Assembly (NCBI RefSeq): GCF_031755915.1
Contig: NC_083383.1
Coordinates: forward strand, 21,007,001 to 21,071,000
Reading direction: 5' to 3'
Origin: Ziziphus jujuba
Lineage: Eukaryota; Streptophyta; Magnoliopsida; Rosales; Rhamnaceae
DNA: 64,000 nt
A program made the translations under genes and the position numbers. Shown one piece after another: positions 36,256 to 46,906 of the stretch. The notes beneath the pieces were generated by a model that did not search any database, had not been told where the DNA came from, and saw nothing but the letters and a program-made list of their open reading frames with translations. Numbering within the stretch: position 1 is the stretch's first letter; the number at the start of each line of letters is the position of its first letter.

Positions 36256-36701
36256 ACAAACGCACATATTACAGATAAAAAAAAAAAAATCTAAGCAGAT
36301 CAAAATGCAGAGTGAGAAAGGAAGAGAAGGAACCTGAAAATGCTACGGTACCTGCAGTAAGCTGCTGGCCAGCAAAGAAAGAACCCGAAAGTGGGTGAGA
36401 GGAAAGAAAGGAAGAGAAGCTGGAGTTAGTTTAGGGATTTAGGAAAGAAAAGAAGAGAGGAACAATACTGTTGGAGTTGCTAAGCGGAGCAAGAAGGAGA
36501 AAATGCGGTATTTTTTTTTTCCCAAAAATAGGTGCCAACACATTGTTTAATTAAAAGGGTAAAATGATGAGCAGGAGAAAGAAATTGTTGTTTTTTTTTT
36601 TTTTCGAAAATGGGTGCCTGCAAAGAAGACCTTCTTTTCATTAATGAAGACCACATGGTGGTGCAGGAAGGCCTTGGGTGGGTTTTGTTTTGTTTTTTTT
36701 T

Positions 36702-36798
36702 TTTTTTTTTTTTCAAAAGTGGTGTCAACACACCTAAACAGAGAAAAAAGACAGACGTTGAAGGTGCACTCCATGTTATGTGCACCGGTCCTCTCTGC
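36702..36798 (-). repeat. Right long terminal inverted repeat of nested element
   Basis: Inverted copy of 33388-33483, ending GCACCGGTCCTCTCTGC on the plus strand. Two partial inner copies, each a T-run followed by AAAATNGGTGCC-like sequence, lie at about 36511-36541 and 36593-36620. Confidence 0.88.
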
Positions 36799-36809
36799 AG
36801 CAGCATTCT

Positions 36810-36819
<10 letters not shown>

Positions 36820-36844
<25 letters not shown>

Positions 36845-38056
36845 GCGTGTAACATATATATTTTTGGCAAGAACTCTAAATTAAGATTGTTTTGGAATTG
36901 ACCCATCCAATTTCCCATATCATTTCGTTTGGTTTTTTAAATACTCTTTTTAATGGAAAATCGTACTAATGTACTAAACATAAAATACAATAATTTATAT
37001 CTAGAACAAAATATAAAGAAAAAAATTTGGTAAAAAAAAAAGACTTAAGTACTAAACAAAACTAAGCGAATGGAAATACCATAAATTACTATTGATAGTC
37101 CTTCATTACTCTATTTTTAATCAAGTTTTATATTTTTCTTGGTGTATGTGAAATGTATTTGTTGAAAATATAAATATCTTGTTTACTCTAAAAGCATAAT
37201 ACAAATTTGAATCATATACTTTGCATAAATAATTAATGGCATCATTATAATGCAGTTAACCTTTAAAATAAGATAGATTTAGTATATACCATTTGGTTTT
37301 TTATTTGGTGGCATGAAATAGAAAGCTTGAGAATCTCTATTTTATTTACTCATATTTAAAAGCTTTTTAATTTCTTATATTTTTATCCAAACACCCTTTT
37401 ACCATCTCTCTAATTAAGCCCTAATCATCTTTCTCTCCTAATCATCTCATAGAAAAAAATGTACAGTATTCTATTTAAGGGTTTTTATTTTATTTTATTT
37501 GATTCTAAATATCTACACAAAAAAGACAATACATATACAAGTTTCTTGTTGATCTGTGGGCAAAGGTATGCACTTTTTCTTTCTAATACAAAAGAGACAA
37601 CACTTATAAATTTCATGGGTTGTAAAAGCTTCTGTTTTCTTTTAATTTGTTTTTTTTAATATGAGATCTTGCTATTAATAAAGTTATTGGAATTTATGTT
37701 AGGTCTTGCTGTTAATATAAGTTTATTAGATATTTCTTATGTAATTCTTCTTCTTTTTTAAATGATTTATTGTTTAAAATGGATGCAACTACCAGGAAAA
37801 GATGAAAAAGAACTGCGAAAAGAATTAAAAGCTGCTTAACTATCAGAGGTGGGTGTAAAGCTAAAATGAGAATCACACATAGTTCATAACAACTTCATAG
37901 CAATCAAATCACACATAGTGCACTTCACAATCTACAAACTTCACAGCATAAGCTTCACCATATTTTCCAAAAGTAATTTTCACCTTCCCACTTCTAATGA
38001 ACTTCAAATTTCACAAATTAATGCAAAAATAATGAGAAAAAGGCTAAGTAACTTAC
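36820..38056. other. hAT A interior, no recognised gene
   Basis: AT-rich sequence of the 5' side of hAT A. A short plus-strand reading, KDEKELRKELKAA, near 37797-37838 has an exon-like look but no named match. Confidence 0.35.
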
Positions 38057-38188
38057 CTTCGAATTTCTCAACCAAAATTAAATGGAACTTGGAATCCTTA
38101 TCCCTCCTATTTCTCTCAAGATGCTTTCTAATTGATACTGCTTTCTTGATAAGATGATACAGATGCTCTGGATTTTTAGGAGCAAGAC
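38057..38188 (-). pseudogene. Captured exon of ribosomal protein S13 (40S RPS13, uS15)
   Basis: The minus strand encodes [20 protein letters not shown] followed by [20 protein letters not shown], nearly identical to the central exon of plant cytosolic ribosomal protein S13. In the 151-residue protein this covers roughly residues 78-120. An intron-like TTTGTTAG acceptor stands before it and a canonical AAG/GTAAGT donor follows, so the exon was copied from genomic DNA and not from mRNA. The neighbouring RPS13 exons are not found on either side. It lies inside hAT A, upstream of the transposase and on the same strand, so it may have been spliced into transposon transcripts. A few substitutions (EI to KN, R to H) show decay. 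Confidence 0.85.
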
Positions 38189-39340
38189 CTAACAAAGCAA
38201 AATAAATGTCAATAAACAATAAAAATAAGTGCAAAAATCAAAGCTATAAATGAAACTAAAAACAGTTTAACTCATTATACAAGTACAACAAGGTTTTTGA
38301 TCAAACAGCAAAAACCAAGTTAAAATAAGTTGATAAAAAAAATTAAATGATAATAATTGTCTATTCATTAATCAAAACAAATTGTTTATATGGGATAATC
38401 AGCATTTTGAAGTCATCATTTGAGTAAATGATGGAGTTAGATTATGGAGAGACACCATTAGAGGAAAAGATGTTCATGGGAAGCCCTATTAAGTTGAAAA
38501 TAAAACTGAAAAGTATTTAGATGGCAGAGGGTAATTTTCAGTCATTAGATTAATATAATATATGCACACAAACAAATAATAATCAACCAGCAAAATAATA
38601 CGAAAAGCTGAGAGAACAATTATATCATACAAGCATTTCTTATTAAAATAGTACTAATGATAACAAGGATGATAAAAATAGAAACAATTATATTCCCGTA
38701 TGATTAAAGAACAAAGCTCAAAGCTAAAAGGACAAAACAACAGAGATTTATTTGCCCTGCATTTTCCCCCATCTTTGTATATAATGTCATATCCAATTAG
38801 TATTTGTAGTCTTACGGACATGATATTTTCTGAAATAAAGATACTTTTTTTTTTTTTGGCATTACGAAATCAAATGGAGAATTAAATCAACAAAAGACAA
38901 AAAAAAAACATGGAAGCAATTAAACTACAAGTTTTGGAAGGCCGAAATAAAAAATAAAAAAGAAGACAAATAAAAACCTACTGGCTAGTGCAGAGGAACC
39001 TTATATTTTTTTTCTCTTCAATGTCAAAAAAATAAGTAAAGGAACTTCAGTTGCTGGCTAGATCTGCGAGAAAAAGAGAGAAATGAATGAGAAAAAAAAA
39101 GCATAAAAACAAAACCCTAAGAGAGGAGTTGGACCACCAATATATCCAATCAGTTGCCGACGGTGCCAGACCATACAGAAACATAGAGAGAGAGAGAGAG
39201 AGAGAGAGAGTAAGAGAGGAGCTCTCTGAGAAATGGCTAACCTTAGGAGAATTCATCAAAGAGTTGGAAAGAGAGAAAAAGAATGTGAGCAAGAGATATG
39301 ATGTTTTAATTTTGAAGCATCAGATTCAGAAGAATAAAGT
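38189..39340. other. hAT A interior, 5' side
   Basis: No gene recognised. It contains a GA microsatellite (about 39186-39210) inside a plus-strand open stretch (39087-39443) of low-complexity, lysine/glutamate-rich sequence with no known domain. Confidence 0.4.
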
Positions 39341-39554
39341 AAAACTTCTAAAAGTCAAAATTGTATTGGATATGGGTCAGTTCGGATTGGGTTGGGTAAA
39401 ATTTCTACCCACCCGTAACCCGAATCGAAAAATATGGGTTTGATATAGATATAACCGAATCGACCTGATTAGTCTGGTTAAACCAACCCAAATCGACCCA
39501 AATATTTTGATTTGGGCGGTTTGGTAGGTCCAATTTGGGTTTTGCCCATTTCTA

Positions 39555-40320
39555 GTTGTTGTTATTATTATTACTGTTGTTGTTGTTGTTTTTGTTATTG
39601 TTATTATTTTTATTATTATTGTTGTTGTTGTTGTTATTATTATTATTATAGTTGTTATTATTATTGTTATTGTTATTATTATCCTTATTATTGTTATTAT
39701 TCTTATTATTGTTGTTATTATTATTGCTCTTATTATTATTATTCTTGTTGTTGCTGTTGTTGTTATTATTATTTTTGTTATTATTCTCATTATTATTAAT
39801 ATTGTTGTTGTTGTTGTTGTTGTTATTATTATTATTGTTGTTTGTTGTTTGTTGTTGTTATTATTATTGTTGTTATTGTTATTATTATTATTATTCTTAT
39901 TATTGTTGTTACTCTTATTGTTATTGTTATTATTATTGTTATTATTGCTGTTGTTGTTGTTGTTGTTGTTATTATTATTATTATTATCGTTATTGTTGTT
40001 GTTGTTGTTGTGATTATTAATATTATTATTATTATTATTGTTATTATTGTTATTATTCTTATTATTGTTGTTATTATTATTATTGTTGTTATTGTTATTA
40101 TTATTATCCTTATTATTGTTGCTGTTATTATTATTATTATTATTATAGTTATTAAAGTTATTATTGTTATTATTATTTTTATCGTTATTATTATTCTTAT
40201 TGTTATTATTACTTCTTGCTTTTATTGCAAGTATTTTTTTATTGAACTCATTATTATTGCTAAATATTAGTTTTATAAATTATTATTGTTTATGTTATTA
40301 TTATTATTATTATAAAAAAT
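39555..40320. repeat. Long TTG/TTA (GTT/ATT) microsatellite
   Basis: About 760 bases made almost only of TTA, TTG and occasional CTT, TTC or GCT triplets. The triplet phase is kept for long stretches, so many frames are open but biologically meaningless. Its left part (29863-29950) was separated by hAT A. Confidence 0.95.
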
Positions 40321-40355
40321 TAACTTAATAGTTATTTATAATTATTAAGAGAAAA

Positions 40356-43300
40356 AATGGAAAGTGGTAATAAAAGAGCAAATAAGCTTGATCACATTGT
40401 ATTCTAATTGAAGATAACAAGTATGATACAATTTGTAAATACTGTAACCATAAAATGCAAAGTGGTGGAATAACAAGATTAAAGTACCATTTATTGTATT
40501 CTGATCCAAAGGATAATGTAAAAAAAGCCCTAATGTACTTCCAGAAGTGAAAAAAGAGATTTATAATTCTTTAAGCAAGAAAGACCATGCAAAATTTAAA
40601 AAAAAAAAAAAAACAATCGAGGAAGATATTCGTAATGAGTTACAAGGTAATTTACTTTCATCTCGAAATAATTATGATGATAATGATGATGATATATGTA
40701 TATACCCAGTTGATATGCATCCTGATGAACGAGACTCATATATAACTGCAGTACATGCATCTAAACAAGATAGATGAAAAAAAGAATAAAGGAGAAATTT
40801 TTTTAACTCAAAGGTCAAGGATCAGAATTTTCTAAAGAAGATGGTAGTCAACCATATTCTAAGTTTTATTATACAACAAGTGTAAAGGAGCTCATCCATA
40901 AACAATAATCTCAACAATTTCCTCCAACTATACCTTCATTATATAAGTCATCCAATACATAAAAAAAAATAAAAAAAAATATATATAAAAGATGTGTTGA
41001 CAAAATATGTTGTCAAAGAAACATTAGGAAGACTAGTAGTAAAGTTCTTTCTTTATGATAATGTTTCACCTACAAAGGCGAAATCATATAATTTCAAAAA
41101 TATGATCGTTGGTGCTCAATTGATAGGTATGGGAGTTGAAATTTCATCTCTATATAAAATTAAAGAAAAATATTTAGATATGGAGTATAAAAATATGCAA
41201 AAACATATTGAAAAGTTCAACGAAAACTGGAAGATGTATGGTTGTACAATAATGTGCAACGAATGGATATGACTAATTAAACTGTCTATATCTAATTTTA
41301 TGGTTTATTCCAAAGGGTTGCCAATATTTCTTAAGTCAGTTGATACTTCTGATAAAATCAAAGGCCATAAATACATATATAAACTTTTGAAGGATGTTAT
41401 CCATGAAGTAGGCAGGAACAATATTATGCAAGTAGTCACGGATAATGATTTCGAATTCGTAAAAGTTGGTAAAAAATTGATGACAAAGTACAATTTGTAT
41501 TGGACACCATGTTCTGCACATTGTATTGATCTTATATTTGAGGATATAAGAAAGCACGAGAATATTTTAATGGTCATTCAGCGTGTAAGAATGATAACCA
41601 ATTATATCTATAATCATAATTGATTGCTTTCTTTAATACAAGATATATGTAAAGGAGATATAGTGTGACAGGGAAAAATAAGATTTGCAATAAACTAGAT
41701 TGCTTTAAATAGTCTTCTTAAAAATAAATCTTCTCTAAATAAGTCTTTACCAGCAATGCATGGACTGAACATCAATTGAGTCCAATAAAAACAGATAAAA
41801 AAGTGGAGAAACTTATCCTTAACAGTCATTTTTAGGATTCTGTTGCTCACATTGTTAATATATATAAGCCATTATATGCTATTTTGCGAATTGTTGATGC
41901 AGAATTCATACCTACGATACCAATATTATATGATTGTTTTCAAAAAATGAAATATGCAATTAACAACCAAAGAGTTGGTTATGGACATTATATATCTTTG
42001 ATGGAACAATATACTTTCTCATTCTCTCCATATGACTAGAAACTTTTTTTCAATTACTTATTATTAATTTTTATTTTATCAAATAATTTATATATTAGAT
42101 TTAATTATTATTATTATTTTGTTGTATACTTTATAAACCCACGATTCCAGTATAAAGAAAAGATTGGCACTGATTAAGATCTTGTACAAGCTGTTCATGA
42201 TATTTTTGCAGTGTCAGATCCAAATTTAGATCGTATATTTTAATTTGGAAATGAAGTAAGATTTTTTTTTTGGTAATCAAACTAACATATTAATAAAGTT
42301 TCTTATAATTTTTTTGTAATTACATATAAATAATATACTTTAGAGATGTACAAAAAATGTTTAGTGATCGTGCAGCAGTTGCAGCTCAAGCAGAAATGAT
42401 ACGTAGTATGTGCATTTGAATACATTTGTAAATTATTTAGAACAATCATGTGTGAAATTTTTAAAATTTTATTAAAATTTAATATATTTTGATTTATAAT
42501 GTTGAAATATACAGTTGAATGGTAGACAATATATGAGAATAGTATTCCAATATTCAAAAAAGTGGCAATGCTTATTTTGTTATAAACTGTATTATTATAT
42601 GCATGCGAGCATAATTGGAGTATATTTGCTTTGACATATACAAAATAACGAAATAAGCCAGCATATAAAAAACTTCATAAACTAGTTTTTTACTATGATA
42701 ATATGAAATTGTGGATTTGTGATATGGAATTAACAAATCAACCACAATTAGATTTAGATTATTTGAAATTGGAACTGCTAGTGAAGATGAAGATAATCCT
42801 ATTATACAATGGATTAAGAATTCACACTTAGATGATAATGAAGACAACTAAGATCCTCGAGTGGCAATGCATGTTTCACAATTAGAGATAAATGTTGACA
42901 ATATTATTCCTGACGAAATTATAAGCAGTGATGGTGGAGGTAATAATTCATTTGAAGTAGTGACAAAGCCTTCAACTAGATGATTTAGTCCTAGTTTCAA
43001 AACATTTGGTGGCGGTTATGCTTAACTAAATGAGTATGAGGAAGAAGAAGAAGATGATGATGATGATGGAGGTAATGGTTATGATGTTGATAGAGAAGGA
43101 GGGTATAATATAGGTGGAGGTGAGGATGAAACATATTATCGAGAATCAAGCCAACGACCATTAAGTCCATTTACTAGTAAAGATCAATGCACATATGCCA
43201 CACAGGATTTTGATCATGGGACTCAAACATTAGGCATTAGTTCAAGAAGGCATTATGGAATTTTTATGATACTTGATGAAGATTTTTTTTAAACTCTTTG

Positions 43301-44400
43301 GATGCAATGAGTTTAAGTACATAAGTTAGTTCTCATTATGCAAAATTTGATATTCCATTTGTGTATCCAATTGGTCAAATGAGATTACATAATCCTCATA
43401 ATGATTATAGTGTATTAGTCTTATCTATTAAATTTTATATATTTTGGAACTAACAAACATTATATTTTCTTTACTTCCAATAATTTTTAATATTTATGGA
43501 CTATTTTACTATCATTATATTCTAATTATTGTATTTTTTTATATTTTGCCTTATTATTAATCTCATATACAAAAATCTATATTCTAAATTAAATATTAAT
43601 AATTTTTATAATTTTATTGATATTTGCATAAAATCATACCTTCAACATTTCCACCGATACTGATATTCTCATCACTAGCCATATTTTTTGTAAAAATGAC
43701 ATAATTTTAGTAGCGTATCCACGAAATAAGTAATATACCACAAATTTGAACATAACTATAATTTTTGTAACAATATTATAATTTTTGTAACATTACCACA
43801 ATATGAGTAACTATCACAAAACAAGTAACATGTTTATATGTTTTGTATCCTGATCACAAAATGGATAACATACTACAAATTTAATAACTTGATCACTATG
43901 TTTGTAACAAGATTATAATTTGAGTAATATTACAATAAAATGGGTAACACAATATGAACTTAGCAATATGATCATAATTTTTTTAACATTGTCATAAATT
44001 GTACATACCACAAAATAAGTAATATGAACATCACTTTCATAAAATGAACAAAAAATAGGTGGCATATCGCAAACTAAGCAATAGGACCTTAGTTTTTGTA
44101 ACATGACAAAATGGATAACATATCATAAATTTAATAATATGATTATAATTCTTGTAACATGATCATATTTTTAATAACATGGTAACAAGTTAAGTATCAT
44201 ATCATAAATTTAGTAATATGATCATAATTTTCATAATGAAAGCATAATTTTTGTAACATTTGCATAAAATATGTAACGTATCATAAAATAAGTAACATAA
44301 ATATAGTTTCATAACATAACCATCTTATTGGTAAACTAAGTAAGATGATTATATTTGTTGTAATATGATCACAAAATAGGCATCATGCCATAAATTAATA
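40356..44400 (+). pseudogene. hAT family B transposase relic, copy 2 (DUF659 type)
   Basis: The plus strand shows a BED-like finger (about 40430-40510: ICKYCNHKM, then a broken HLLYS end). A DUF659 region follows at 40994-41272 with FLYDNVSPTKAKSYNFKNMI, ending GCTIMCNEW; then 41300-41623 with MQVVTDNDFEFVKVGKKLM and WTPCSAHCIDLIFEDI. A degraded C-terminal region ends with an acidic EEEEDDDDD tail (43030-43100) and a YYRESSQRPLSPFTS segment. Stops and frameshifts occur throughout. It belongs to a different hAT lineage from element A. The 3' end carries short AACATGATCA-type repeats to about 44400. No clear terminal inverted repeats were located. Confidence 0.85.
43680..44400. repeat. Degenerate short tandem repeats at hAT B copy 2 end
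   Basis: About 700 bases of irregular repeats built from GTAACATGATCATAATTTTA-like units. Similar arrays end copy 1 at 27850-28170, so the array belongs to the element. Confidence 0.85.
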
Positions 44401-45059
44401 TTAACTTATTATTTTTTAATATACTTTTTTATAAATTTAAATTATTTAAATTATATTCTAGTTAATATTTGTAACTATTTTATAGTGTAAGAGCATTGAA
44501 TTTTTATTTTTGCTATTTATGTTAAATAAAGAAAACATGATTTTTTTTAATGTAACTCTTTTGAAATAAAGTTTGATTAAAAAATTCACGGTATTAATTT
44601 CTTATAATAACTTTTGTTTTTGGAATCAACATGTTAATTGTTTATTTTAAAAGTGAGATACTAATTTAATATAATTTATATTATTTAATAAAAATATATA
44701 GTTTATAATTTTAGTTGTTATAGTTTCATTGAATTTCTATGGGACAAAATAAAAGGAAAAAAAAAACTGATAAAACCCATTAATTTATTTGAAACAAACA
44801 TAATTAATTAATGGGAAATTGGCATGAATGCACGTTGAATTATAGTTGGTTTTGCAGTTTGGATTTCAAACAATTTTTTTTTCTAGCATTTTGCATCCCA
44901 AACTCAACTAAATGTTGCACCATTGGTTTTTTTTTTCAATTATTGTCAAAAGCTATAACAGAAAGTACTTAGGATATAACCTTCTTACAAGAATAAGGCA
45001 GTCTTTTGATACTATAATCTCCCTTTCCTCTATAAATTACGGATTTTGTTATGTGATGC

Positions 45060-45430
45060 CATAAAATCATGTTTGAGTTTAATTTGGTAACCAATGGATC
45101 TTTACTTGTTTATTCTTCTCAACTGATACAGAAGCCAAAGGAAGAAAGGCAAATATTGTGGTTAAACAACTTAGCATGGGCACAACCACTAGCACTAGTA
45201 CAATTAAACAAATCTAATAAGCAGGATGCTACTGCTTATGTTTGCTTTTAGGAACTTGAAGGACGATAAAGGAAAGGTAGAAGTAGTCCTAATCGGAGAA
45301 ATTTGTGAAATAATAATGAAAGCTACATGGCAACATGACATTTTCGACGAACTTTTTCTTTTCCTTATAGATGCCATTCCCTTACTACCTAAAACTAATG
45401 TCATTTACCAGATTAAAGAAAGGTACTAAA
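45060..45430 (+). pseudogene. Unrecognised coding-like segment inside the Mutator-like element
   Basis: Two adjoining frames are open: 45069-45251 with LVYSSQLIQKPKEERQ, and 45226-45429 with VEVVLIGEICEIIMKATWQH and FLIDAIPLLPKTNVIYQIKE. The second looks like a genuine globular protein fragment and switches frame at about 45245. No ATG or splice structure is certain, and I cannot name the family. It may be a captured host gene piece. Confidence 0.35.
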
Positions 45431-45593
45431 ATTCTTCACTTAAAAGAATAACTAGTTCTCTTTAAGAAAAGAAAAAACTAGTGATTTCTACTTGTTCCTT
45501 TATTATATTCTTAAAAGATATGCATTTAAAATTAGCATTTAGCGGGATAGAACCAAGATTTACTAGAGATTTAAAAAAAAAAAATGGAATACC

Positions 45594-45932
45594 TTAAATC
45601 TTAAAGCCATAGAAGAAAACTTGTAAGATGATTAAATGTCCATGTCTAGAGTTATGCTGGGGATCATTTTTAATGGAAACACAGAGAGTGGAGGAATGTT
45701 GAGGAGGAATGGTGGAGATGCGGTGAATGGCAAGGAACAATGAGTCCAGGAAGTGAGGGGTGGTGGGGCTGCTATTATTGTTCATCGACTGTGATATTTT
45801 CAGCACGAGAGGATTACTACTCTCTAATTTCTTACTCTTAGCTTGCTGCCGTTAGTTTAACAATAAATTTGAATTTGATGGTGATTTGGAGTTGGGATTG
45901 GAATTGAAGTTTCTATTACTGGTATGAGGCAT
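45594..45932 (-). pseudogene. Unrecognised minus-strand ORF with one stop, inside the Mutator-like element
   Basis: From an ATG at 45930-45932 the frame reads MPHTSNRNFNSNPNSKSPSN, meets one TAA after 26 codons, and then continues open to 45594 with QSMNNNSSPTTPHFLDSLFL. The Ser/Asn-rich start resembles the N-terminus of many plant regulatory proteins, but no domain can be named. Confidence 0.3.
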
Positions 45933-46323
45933 TTTCAGAGTCATACAAAACAATCAGACTAAACCTTTTTTACATTAGCATCATCTATATCTTCATATCC
46001 ATCTTTAATTAGATAATATCAAGATAGCTATCAATATATATACTTGATCAAGTTCAACCTCAAAAACAATCCTTTATTAAGGATAGATGTTGGTCTTGAC
46101 ATACAACTATCCAATTTAGATAAGAATAGAATTGAGGAGGTCCATTACATGACAAAATTGAGGAGACTTTACCCAAAAAGAGAGGAAAAAAAAAAGAAAG
46201 AAAAAAAAGGGGAAATGATGGTGTAAAAAGACTGTCTCTACACTTATAAGAACACGTACTAAGCACATGTTTTTTCTGTTATAGCTTTTAATGGAAGTTG
46301 ACAAAGGGACCAATAGTGCAATA

Positions 46324-46906
46324 TTCAATTGAGTTTGGGGTGTAAAATATCAGAAAAAATATTTAGGGTGTAATGTGCAAAATCTCATAAAATTTAGAAT
46401 GCATTCATGCCAATTTCCCTTAATTAATTATCATTTCATATAAATGATAGTTTTTTAGGTAAAAAAATTGTTATTATTAAAAGATTGATTAGAAAAACAA
46501 AAATGAAAGAATTAAAAAATAATTACAGAGCCTATAACCAATCGATTACTACCGGTTGCAAAATTTTCGAAAAAAAACCTGTACTACATTAACACCTGTA
46601 ACCATAGCTTGTTCAATTGAGTTTGAGGTGTAAAATATCAGAAAAAAATATTTAGGGTGTAATATGCAAAATCCCATAAAATTTAGAATGCATTCATTCC
46701 AATTTCCCTTAATTAATTATCATTTCATATAAATAATAGTTTTTAGGTAAAAAAAAATTGATATTATTAAAAGATTGATTACAAAGACAAAAATGAAAGA
46801 ATTAAAAAATAATTACAAAGCTTATAGTCCATCGATTACTACCGGTTGCAAAATTTTTGAAAAAAAAAAGAACTATACTACATTAGCACCAGTAACCATA
46901 GCTTGT
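46324..46906. repeat. 288-bp tandem duplication including the Mutator-like right end
   Basis: Copy one spans 46324-46611 and copy two 46612-46906. Both start TTCAATTGAGTTTG and end near CAGTAACCATAGCTTGT or its close variant. The unit contains the last 96 bases of the right terminal repeat, the target duplication and flanking DNA, so it arose after insertion. Confidence 0.93.

Larger units (their letters stand above)
33367..36819. mobile_element. Nested long-TIR (Mutator-like) element carrying gene fragments
   Basis: About 95 bases at 33388-33483 recur as an inverted copy at 36702-36798. Both begin GCAGAGAGGACCGGTGC and contain TGCACCTTCAACGTC after a 10-15 base gap. The inverted match continues outward into TA-rich DNA to about 33367 and 36819, so exact ends and target duplication are not fixed. 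No transposase is inside. Instead there is a three-exon FAR1-like tail on the plus strand and a two-exon GRF-finger gene on the minus strand. Long TIRs plus host gene pieces are typical of Pack-MULEs. The insertion lies upstream of the hAT A transposase. Confidence 0.75.
29951..39554 (-). mobile_element. hAT element A, 9.6 kb, with nested insertion
   Basis: The left end begins TAGGGGTGGGCTCAG. The right end, read inward on the minus strand, begins TAGAAATGGGCAAAA, so the ends are imperfect terminal inverted repeats of hAT type. Both flanks read GTTGTTGT (29943-29950 and 39555-39562), an exact 8-bp target duplication, although within a microsatellite. Subterminal regions on both sides are rich in GGGTTGG/CCAACCC motifs. 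Inside are a minus-strand hAT transposase pseudogene (31021-33043), a nested TIR element (about 33367-36819), and a captured RPS13 exon (38057-38188). Without the nested insertion it measures about 6.2 kb. Confidence 0.85.
44813..46419. mobile_element. Mutator-like non-autonomous element with perfect 9-bp TSD
   Basis: Left end GGGAAATTGGCATGAATGCA; the right end is its exact complement over the first 20 bases. The terminal repeats stretch about 118 bases inward with moderate decay (44813-44930 and 46300-46419). Both flanks read TTAATTAAT (44804-44812 and 46420-46428), a 9-bp duplication as Mutator-type elements make. The interior has no transposase but holds open stretches that may be captured gene pieces. 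Confidence 0.85.

Noticed and set aside
36480..36901. Open frames of 75-111 codons around the right TIR
   Set aside because: They are made of the inverted repeat and T/A-runs (poly-Phe or poly-Lys) and overlap on both strands; no domain.
39512..40270. Long open frames with runs of Leu, Ile, Val, Tyr and Cys on the plus strand
   Set aside because: They are translations of the TTA/TTG microsatellite. All frames stay open because the triplets contain no stop in those phases; no start context, composition or domain supports a protein.
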